A stretch of 22,473 nucleotides of DNA. Source: CAYVAP01 sp964521065. GTDB lineage: Bacteria; Bacteroidota; Bacteroidia; J057. Of the stretch, positions 1 through 6,300 are shown piece by piece (positions within the stretch are counted from its first letter, which is position 1; each line of letters starts with the position of its first letter). The translations under genes were made by a program, and so were the position numbers. The DNA lies in NCBI GenBank assembly GCA_964521065.1, contig CAZFPQ010000110.1:1-22473 (forward strand), read 5' to 3'. The notes under the pieces were generated by a model that saw only the letters and a list, made by a program, of their open reading frames with translations, was not told where the DNA came from and searched no databases.

Positions 1-2
1 TG

Positions 3-28
3 CTTACTTTTTGCGCACAAAAAGTAAG
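3..28. repeat. Inverted repeat, 11-bp perfect arms
   Basis: The arms CTTACTTTTTG (3-13) and CAAAAAGTAAG (18-28) are exact reverse complements around a 4-nt loop. The hairpin is at the window edge, upstream of the dioxygenase gene, and its right arm runs into the first copy of a direct repeat. It could end transcription of a gene lying to the left, or be part of a dispersed intergenic repeat. The sequence does not decide between these. Confidence 0.6.
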
Positions 29-63
29 GCCCGCCGCAGGCGACACTCCACTGGTAGAAAACC
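18..63. repeat. Imperfect direct repeat, copy 1
   Basis: About 46 bp that recurs at 95-140, with a period of 77 bp. The 17-bp core gcgacactccactggta is identical in both copies (40-56 and 116-132). The flanks CAAAA(A)GTAAG and GA..AACC are also shared, with a few substitutions and single-base indels. No open reading frame covers it, so it looks like a noncoding repeat family. Confidence 0.7.
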
Positions 64-94
64 AATTATTAAAACGCTAGGCGCGGACCTAGAA

Positions 95-140
95 CAAAAG
101 TAAGTCCCGCTGAAAGCGACACTCCACTGGTAAGAGAACC
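95..140. repeat. Imperfect direct repeat, copy 2
   Basis: Second copy of the 46-bp unit at 18-63. Between the copies is a small dyad, CTAGG-N6-CCTAG, near 77-92. The sequence from 141 to the dioxygenase start at 190 holds only a short TGGCC-gta-GGCCA dyad (160-172). I could not find a clear TTG/TAnnTTTG promoter for the dioxygenase in this stretch. Confidence 0.7.
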
Positions 141-189
141 AAAATCAAACCCACAACAGTGGCCGTAGGCCAAATACTCACGACCCCAC

Positions 190-1191
190 ATGCCACAAAA
201 AGACTGGAAGCACCAACTCACCCAAATTCTTGACCGGCTAAGTTCGCTGGAAGAGAAGTATGAGGGGCTAGGCCAGGATCTACTGTCCTATTTAGATGGT
301 CTATATTATTCCAATGGCCTCACCTATTGGGACTATATTCACTTGGAAAGCTTACTTGGCTTACAAATGCCGCGTACCCCCTTGAAGGACGAGATGATTT
401 TCATCATCTATCACCAGCAAACCGAATTGATGTTTAAACTCATCAAGCTCGAACTGGAGTCACTTACCGAAGGCGGAGACCAGTCAGAGTATCTAAAACT
501 GGCCAACTGGCATAAGCGGGTGGGCCGTATTGGCAACTATTTTCGCCACCTGTCCAATAGCTTTGACATCATGCTATCGGGCCTAGATACCGAGGAGCTT
601 CGTAAATTCCGGATGGCCTTGCTGCCTGCCAGTGGCTTCCAATCGGTGCAGTTTCGGCACATTGAGATCATGAGTACGGGCCTTCCAAATCTCCTGAAAG
701 GGGCTCTGCCTGAGGAAGAAGCCGCTGGTATAGACGACATGTTTCCCTACTTGTATTGGAAGCAAGGAGGCATAGACCTCGAAACTCGGCAGAAAACCAT
801 CACCCTCAAGATGTTTGAGCATCGCTATGACGAGGAATTGATGCAGTTGCTGCACAAGTACCAATCTCGCAACCTCAACTATCTATATCACCACGCTTCT
901 GCAGAAATCAAGGAAGATGCTAAGCTCAAAGAGTTGATGCGCAGCTATGACCGCTACGTCAACGTGTTTTGGAAGCTGAGCCACCTCTCGGCCGCGAGTC
1001 GTCACTTAACTGGCGGCTTAGAAGACCCCGAGGGGACGGGCGGCACCAATTGGCGCACTTTCTTGCCACCGCGTTTCCAACGCATTATGTTCTTCCCACT
1101 ACTTTGGTCCGAGGAAGAAAAACAAAATTGGGGGAGAGAAGCGGTGGTCAAGCACTTCAACCAGGAGGTAAGCAGTGCTTGGATGAAATAA
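190..1191 (+). CDS. kynA: Tryptophan 2,3-dioxygenase family protein
   Basis: A 333-residue cytosolic heme enzyme of the tryptophan 2,3-dioxygenase family, which opens the indole ring of L-tryptophan to give N-formylkynurenine, the first step of the kynurenine pathway. The N-terminal signature runs from YWDYIHLESLLGLQ through FIIYHQQTEL, where H75 matches the active-site histidine of the family HQxxEL motif. The central ASGFQSVQFR motif is present. The C-terminal part has SHLSAASRHL, with H265 the likely axial heme ligand, followed by GTGGTNW and LPPRFQR. The length is full and the ATG at 190 gives a complete N-terminus. No other kynurenine-pathway gene is in the window; the tRNA follows about 110 bp downstream. 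Substrate is inferred from the family. Confidence 0.95.
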   Translation: MPQKDWKHQLTQILDRLSSLEEKYEGLGQDLLSYLDGLYYSNGLTYWDYIHLESLLGLQMPRTPLKDEMIFIIYHQQTELMFKLIKLELESLTEGGDQSEYLKLANWHKRVGRIGNYFRHLSNSFDIMLSGLDTEELRKFRMALLPASGFQSVQFRHIEIMSTGLPNLLKGALPEEEAAGIDDMFPYLYWKQGGIDLETRQKTITLKMFEHRYDEELMQLLHKYQSRNLNYLYHHASAEIKEDAKLKELMRSYDRYVNVFWKLSHLSAASRHLTGGLEDPEGTGGTNWRTFLPPRFQRIMFFPLLWSEEEKQNWGREAVVKHFNQEVSSAWMK

Positions 1192-1259
1192 GCTGATTGT
1201 CAAGCTCTGTCACACTGATTATCAAGGGCAAAAAGCTGAAAAATGCCGGTTTTTGGCAC

Positions 1260-1290
1260 TTGCATTTGTCCCTGGGAGATGGCATCTTTG
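1260..1290 (+). promoter_or_regulatory. Probable promoter of tRNA-Val
   Basis: TTG at 1260-1262, a 20-bp spacer, then CATCTTTG at 1283-1290. This fits the Bacteroidota sigma-A pattern TTG-N19-21-TAnnTTTG with one mismatch, the first T of the -7 box. The -7 box ends 10 nt before the first base of the mature tRNA, a fitting distance. Confidence 0.5.
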
Positions 1291-1300
1291 TTGCCCTTTC

Positions 1301-1378
1301 GGATCGTTAGCTCAGTTGGTTTAGAGCGCTGCTTTGACAGAGCAGAGGTCACTGGTTCGAATCCGGTACGATCCACCA
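1301..1378 (+). tRNA. tRNA-Val (anticodon GAC)
   Basis: A complete cloverleaf can be folded by eye. The acceptor arms GGATCGT and ACGATCC pair at 7 of 7. The D stem is GCTC/GAGC and the anticodon stem is CTGCT/AGCAG with loop TTGACAG. The T arm is ACTGG-TTCGAAT-CCGGT. The anticodon GAC (1336-1338) reads the valine codon GTC. The discriminator is A and CCA is encoded (1376-1378). It is followed at once by an intrinsic terminator, so it appears to be a single-gene unit. Confidence 0.97.
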
Positions 1379-1388
1379 ACCCCTCCTT

Positions 1389-1417
1389 ACTCACTCTTTA
1401 GGAGTGAGTTTTTTTTT
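1389..1417 (+). terminator. Intrinsic terminator after tRNA-Val
   Basis: An 8-bp stem, ACTCACTC (1389-1396) and GAGTGAGT (1402-1409), with a 5-nt loop. The last T of the stem and the next eight bases make an uninterrupted run of nine T (1409-1417). It starts 11 nt after the tRNA CCA end and finishes 16 nt before the likely start of the next gene. Confidence 0.9.
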
Positions 1418-1433
1418 AGTGTGCGAGCTACTT

Positions 1434-1718
1434 ATGAAGCCCTATTTGAGCTTGGGCGAGGCTATACAGGCTTTTCTGGATAAGCATGGCCTTAGGCAAG
1501 AGAGTAAAATCCAGCAGATCATCGCCGAATGGGAGCGACTGATGGGCGGCCCTATTGCTCAAAATACCGAAAAGGTCTGGTTTAAAGATGGCGTCCTATA
1601 CATCAAAATGACTTCCCCCCTTTGGAAGAATGAACTACAGATGGCTCGGCTCAAGATGAGGGAGACCTTGAACCGAGAATTGGGAGAGGAGATCATCGAA
1701 GAGGTGAAGATCATTTAA
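1434..1718 (+). CDS. DUF721 (DciA-like) small protein
   Basis: About 94 residues from ATG 1434. The features are those of DUF721: an N-terminal helix (SLGEAIQAFLDKHGL), the W..L.GG.IA segment (EWERLMGGPIAQNT), and the strand pair VWFKDGVLYIKMTSPLWKNE followed by a helix. The DUF721 family includes DciA, which acts with the replicative helicase DnaB in bacteria without DnaC or DnaI. The short form here is typical of Bacteroidota, where function is inferred from the family. An in-frame GTG at 1404 lies inside the tRNA terminator stem and would add ten residues translated across the T-tract, so ATG 1434 is preferred. No promoter fits between the terminator and the start. Confidence 0.85.
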   Translation: MKPYLSLGEAIQAFLDKHGLRQESKIQQIIAEWERLMGGPIAQNTEKVWFKDGVLYIKMTSPLWKNELQMARLKMRETLNRELGEEIIEEVKII

Positions 1719-1809
1719 GCAGCAGCTCAAAAGGAAAATGGTAATCAGGGTAACGGTGTACGGAGTATGTTGCTGTATTCATTCTTATATCCATAGCCCC
1801 TACCGCCAT

Positions 1810-2391
1810 CTAGTCAATCATCGAAAGCATTGCTTCCAGGGAGGCATTACTTTCTGTTACATCGCCCCCCACTTTGTTGGCAATCTTGAGGCCCATCATG
1901 AAAGTGTACAAGGCCTTCGCGATCGCTCCTAAGGGCTTCCCAGCAGGGATTTGTCCCCGTTCCTCTCCGCGCTGCAAAAAGGAATGAAAGGTGGCGACCA
2001 TGTCGAGTTGATATTGACCGATGACTCGCCGCATCATCTCATCATCAGGCAAAAGCTCGGTCGTGGTATTGACCACCATGCATCCTTTGGGCTCTGGATC
2101 TAACAGGTCGTTTTCGATGACTTTTTGAAACATGAAGCGCAAACCTGCTTTGACATCGGTCTCGGTACTCAAAAAGGCTTGTATACCCTCTAGGCTTCTT
2201 TGCCGATAACGCTCAAAAGCACGCTCAAACAGCTGCCGCTTACCCTTAAAGCTATGATAGATACTGGCGTTGCTGAGTCCTAAACCCTCAATCAAATCTG
2301 TAATGGAAGTCTCGTGGTATCCTTTTTCCCAAAAGATTACCATCGCCTTATCCAAGATCTCCTCCTCATCAAACTGTTTGTTTCTAGGCAT
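1810..2391 (-). CDS. TetR/AcrR-family transcriptional repressor
   Basis: About 193 residues from ATG 2391; an in-frame TTG two codons upstream (2397) is less likely. The N-terminal domain (about residues 5-60) has the TetR helix-turn-helix, with DKAMVIFWEKGYHETSITDL followed by LGLSNASIYHSFKGKRQLF. The C-terminal ligand domain carries GCMVVNTTTEL, the GC..xN segment seen in a subset of TetR proteins, with C104 in it. Regulators with a cysteine in a similar place, such as NemR, respond to electrophiles; applying that here is speculation. The gene begins 12 bp after the SDR stop, so the two form an operon. Operator-like repeats at the shared promoter suggest autoregulation. It converges with the DUF721 gene and no clear terminator is visible between them. 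Confidence 0.93.
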   Translation of the reverse strand: MPRNKQFDEEEILDKAMVIFWEKGYHETSITDLIEGLGLSNASIYHSFKGKRQLFERAFERYRQRSLEGIQAFLSTETDVKAGLRFMFQKVIENDLLDPEPKGCMVVNTTTELLPDDEMMRRVIGQYQLDMVATFHSFLQRGEERGQIPAGKPLGAIAKALYTFMMGLKIANKVGGDVTESNASLEAMLSMID

Positions 2392-2403
2392 ACACAACTC
2401 GCT

Positions 2404-3216
2404 TCATTCTTTGATCGCACTAAGCAAAAATATTTTCTCCTCTTCACCTAAACTCATCCCAATAGGAGCATGTTTATTAGACGTTAAGTAAGCATATTTT
2501 TCTTGCTGAAACTTGGGATCAAAGGCTCCGTTGTACAATAAGCCTGCTCCTTTGCTTGGCTTGGGAAAAAGGAGATTGCGAATGGGCATCAGCCAGCCGG
2601 GCATGCCTGAACCTTGAGTCATGGTGGTTTTATTGGGGCCAGGATCTACGTTAATCACCCTTAGCTTAGGCAGGAGCGAATTCATCTCCTTGGACAGCAA
2701 TGTCAAGGCCAGCTTGGATTGCAGGTAAGGGCCAAAAAGCTTTTTGAAGGAATCGCCTGATTGAAATACCTCAAGATTTAGAGATTTTTGGCGATGCATA
2801 TTTCCCGTTACCGTGTGGACTACTGTCGGCTTCTCCGTTTGCTCAAACAATGGAATCAAACCTTTAACCAATAGGTAAGGGGCCAGGGTATTCACTTCCA
2901 AATGCATTTCATTGCCCTGATCGGAGAGATAAAACTTATCCAGTAGAACCCCGGCGTTGCTAAACAGTACGTCCAGCTTTTCCCATTTAGCCGCGACTTC
3001 CTGAGTCAACTTGGTTACTGACCCTTGGTCACTCAAGTCTGCGTAGAAAAATTCCAATCCGGGTGAGCTAAGTAGATCCTCAGGAAGGCTGTCTTTCCGT
3101 TTTTCTGAACGCAAAACAAGGCCCAGTTTATGGCCTGACTCTTTCATTAAACGACGGGTGAGTTCTAACCCAATGCCGGAATGGCCACCGGTAATTAAGA
3201 TATGCTGTTGACTCAT
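2404..3216 (-). CDS. Short-chain dehydrogenase/reductase (SDR)
   Basis: A 270-residue classical-length SDR resembling the retinol-dehydrogenase/WWOX group. The Rossmann nucleotide-binding motif TGGHSGIG is at residues 9-16. A basic residue follows strand 2 (VLRSEKRK), which suggests NADP(H). The structural motif is LFSNAG. The catalytic YxxxK is YLQSK, Y164 and K168. The segment where family members have VSS reads TVTGNMH, so the usual catalytic serine appears replaced. The substrate is unknown. It heads a two-gene operon with the downstream TetR gene, a common layout in which the repressor responds to a substrate of the enzyme. No signal peptide is seen. Confidence 0.93.
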   Translation of the reverse strand: MSQQHILITGGHSGIGLELTRRLMKESGHKLGLVLRSEKRKDSLPEDLLSSPGLEFFYADLSDQGSVTKLTQEVAAKWEKLDVLFSNAGVLLDKFYLSDQGNEMHLEVNTLAPYLLVKGLIPLFEQTEKPTVVHTVTGNMHRQKSLNLEVFQSGDSFKKLFGPYLQSKLALTLLSKEMNSLLPKLRVINVDPGPNKTTMTQGSGMPGWLMPIRNLLFPKPSKGAGLLYNGAFDPKFQQEKYAYLTSNKHAPIGMSLGEEEKIFLLSAIKE

Positions 3217-3246
3217 AATGCTATGCTTAGGGGGTCAAAATCATTT

Positions 3247-3300
3247 TGGAGCACTCGCTCTATTATAAGCCAAACATATCATAATAGAGCAGTCACTCCA
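3247..3300. promoter_or_regulatory. Probable TetR operator pair
   Basis: Two related 12-bp sites, GAGCACTCGCTC (3249-3260) and GAGCAGTCACTC (3287-3298), match at 10 of 12 positions. The second, read on the minus strand as GAGTGACTGCTC, has the GAnTGACTGnTC look of many TetR operators. The sites sit inside a larger dyad with 20-nt arms (3247-3266 and 3281-3300) that pair at 15 of 20 positions. One site fills the spacer between -33 and -7 and the other lies just past the start point, which suits repression. Binding by the neighbouring TetR protein is inferred. Confidence 0.55.
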
Positions 3301-3301
3301 A
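3271..3301 (-). promoter_or_regulatory. Promoter of the SDR-tetR operon
   Basis: Read on the minus strand, TTG (3301-3299) is followed by 20 bp and then TATGTTTG (3278-3271), an exact match to the Bacteroidota consensus TTG-N20-TAnnTTTG. Transcription should begin a few bases past 3271, giving a leader of about 50 nt before the ATG at 3216. Confidence 0.7.
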
Positions 3302-3337
3302 ATTAATTTTTCGTGCCTAGGATTCTCTTGACCAAAG

Positions 3338-6300
3338 TTATCCCTCCGTATCGCTAGACAAGCTAGCGACGGATTGCCGGAGGAGGAACTGAGCGGCCCT
3401 GTCATCGGGATGGGCCTTTACCAGGGTGTCAAACACCTTGATGGCCAAGGGGTAATCCTTTTTCTCTAGGTATCCTACCCCTTCTTCCATCTGAGTCGAT
3501 GTTGCCAGTTTATGGGCCAGCAACTCAGAATCATCCGCATCAAAACACTCGTAAAGGCCAATCATGTTCTTCTTTCCTTTCACTTTGACCTTGCCCAAGT
3601 AGCGTAGCTTAAACTCCTCTGGGTGCGCTAGTTTCTGAAGCGTCACCTCCGAAATCAGGATTTTGCTTCCAAAGCCCTTGGTGAGGCCCTCCATGCGAGA
3701 GGCCGAATTCACGGTGTCAGAAATGGTCGCTGCATCCGCACGCCGCTTGTCCCCGATGATGCCCATGATCAGAGATCCCGTATGGAGCCCAATGCCAATC
3801 TTGATTTCCCTTCGGTTCTCAGCTCGACGCTGCTCATTGTACTCAGTCATGACCTGCTGCATGCCGATGGCCGCCCTCAAGCCATCGTCAGGGCTCCGCT
3901 GAAAGATGGCCATGATGCCATCACCCAGGTATTGGTTGACAAAGCCCTGGTGATCCTGGATCACGGGCCCCATTCTGCGCATGTAGGAGCTGACAAATTT
4001 GAAATTCTCCTCTGGGGTCATGGCCTCAGAAAGGCTGGTATAGTCGCGGATGTCAGAAAATAAGACCGAAACCTCTTTTTCGACCAAATCTCCCAGTTTG
4101 ACCTCTGTGAGCGAGCTTTTACCCAGAGATTGGATGAACTCATTGGGGACAAAGCGCTGGGTAGCTAGGTTGATTTGTTGGATGTTGAGGTGGGTTTTGA
4201 TCCGCGCCAAAAATTCTTCTTTAGAAAAAGGTTTGGCGATGTAGTCGTTGGCCCCGGTTGCCAGTCCCTCCACCAAATCCGAGATCTGGTTCTTGGCCGT
4301 GACCATGATGATGGGTAGCTCGGCAGGTTGAAACTTTTCGCGAATCTTCTGACAGACCTCGATTCCTGACATGCGCGGCATCATCACATCCAGGATGACC
4401 AAATCAAACTCCTGTCCACTCTCCAGCTGAGCCATGGCTTCTTCTCCATTCAGAGCTTGGACCAAGTGATAGGTCTCTCCCCGCAGGTGATTTTGAATCA
4501 CCCGCTGGTTGATGGGCTCGTCATCGACGATCAACAAATGTACCTCGGCATCGGGTGGCCCTAAGTGAACCCTTGGGCGCTCCTTCAGCGGGATCGAGGT
4601 AGGAACAAAGGAAGGGATAAGGGCATCAGCCGTGGGCAAGGAAGCAGCCTTAACCTCCTTGCCAGATATAGGCAGGGTGAAATAAAAACTTGAGCCTTGT
4701 CCAGGGCTAGACTCTACCCACATCTGCCCACCATGCAGCTCGGCAAGGCGCTTAGAAATGCTCAAACCCAGTCCGGTTCCTGCAAACTCCCGCTGGATGC
4801 TGCCATCGGCCTGCTGAAAGGCCTGGAAGATGGCCTGCTGCTTGTCCTGGGGAATACCGATGCCTGTATCGCGGACCTCGATCTCCACCATTTGATTCAG
4901 CTCCTTGGCCGATACCGTCACAGATCCTTGCTCGGTAAACTTGCTGGCATTGCCTACCAGGTTGAATAGGATCTGTTGTAGGCGGTCTTCATCGGCATGC
5001 AGCGAGGGAAGATCGAGGGGCACCTCATTAACTAGGTGCAGGTCTTTACCTTTCACCAAAGGCTGCTGAATACGCAAGACCACTTTTACCAAACCATGCA
5101 GGTCAATGGGTTTGGAGCGCAGTTCTACCTCTTGGTTTTTGAGTCGGGAGAAATCGAGGATGTCATTGACCAGGGAGGAAAGGCGCTTACCGGAGGAAAC
5201 GATCATATTGAGGTCCTCCTGCTGATCGGGGGCACTCACCCGACTAGACAGAGATTCTGACAGCCCGATGATGCCATTGAGGGGGGTGCGCAGTTCATGG
5301 GAAGTGTTGGCCAAGAATTGGTCTTTGAGGCGGTCTACGTGTTGCAGTCTTTCGGTTAATTCCCGCTCCCGGGTCAGTTCCTCTTCCTGCTCCAAGATTT
5401 GTTGCCGTTGTGTCTCGGTGCGCCAACGGATAAAGCCCATGATTCCCACCGCTAAGATCAGGGAATAGAGTCCATAGGCCCACCAGGTTAGCCACCAGGG
5501 AGGGGCAATTACCACCGTGAGGGATTTCCCTACTTCATCCCAAACCCCATCGCCATTGCTGGCCTTGACGTGGAAAATGTAGGTTCCTGGTGGCAGGTTG
5601 CTGTAGCTTGCACGACGAATTTTACTTGGCTCACTCCACCCTGCTTCATGATTCTCAAGCCAGAAGGCGTATTGGTTTTCTTCAGGGCGGGCATAGTGCA
5701 AGGCCACAAAGTTGAACGTCAGGTCGTTTTGATCGTGGTTTAACTCCAGCTTTTCGGTGGTTCGAATGTGCTCAGTGAGCAGATCGCCATCTGCGCCGGC
5801 GTAGCGCTGATCCGCAATCTCTAGGGACTCTACCCAGATGATGGGCAAGGTAGAATCGCGCTGCAAAAAGCTGCGGGTATCAATTCGATACAGCCCCTCC
5901 TTGCCATTCAGCCACAAGCCTCCCTGACTGCTAAGCAGGTTGGGGGCACCTCGGAAGTACTCCGTGGGATCAAAGCCATCCTTCTTGCCAAACTGCTCCC
6001 AGCTTCCATCCTTGGGATTGAAGCGCACCAGACCCCGCTTGTCTTTTAGCCAAAAATATCCCGCCTGGTCTTCTTCTATCTTACGAACGCGATTGAAAGG
6101 TATCTCAAGGTTGGAGTTGTAATCGATGAAGCTATCTGCTTCAGGTAGATACTTCATCAGTCCCGAATAGTAGGTAGTGGCCCAGATATCCTGATTCTGA
6201 TCTTCGTGTAGGGCTACCACTGCGAAATTATCCTCACTGGGAGTGTTGAGCCAACTTTTATATCCTTGGCCGTCTTCCCGCATTAGGTTTATCCCTCCTT

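Noticed and set aside
1200..1394. Minus-strand 64-residue ORF containing TGFEPVTSALSKQRSKPTEL
   Set aside because: It is the antisense translation of the tRNA-Val gene. This kind of peptide recurs in databases as a false protein family over tRNAs.
1404..1433. GTG start giving a ten-residue longer DUF721 protein
   Set aside because: The start lies inside the terminator stem and the added residues come from the T-tract; ATG 1434 fits the family N-terminus.
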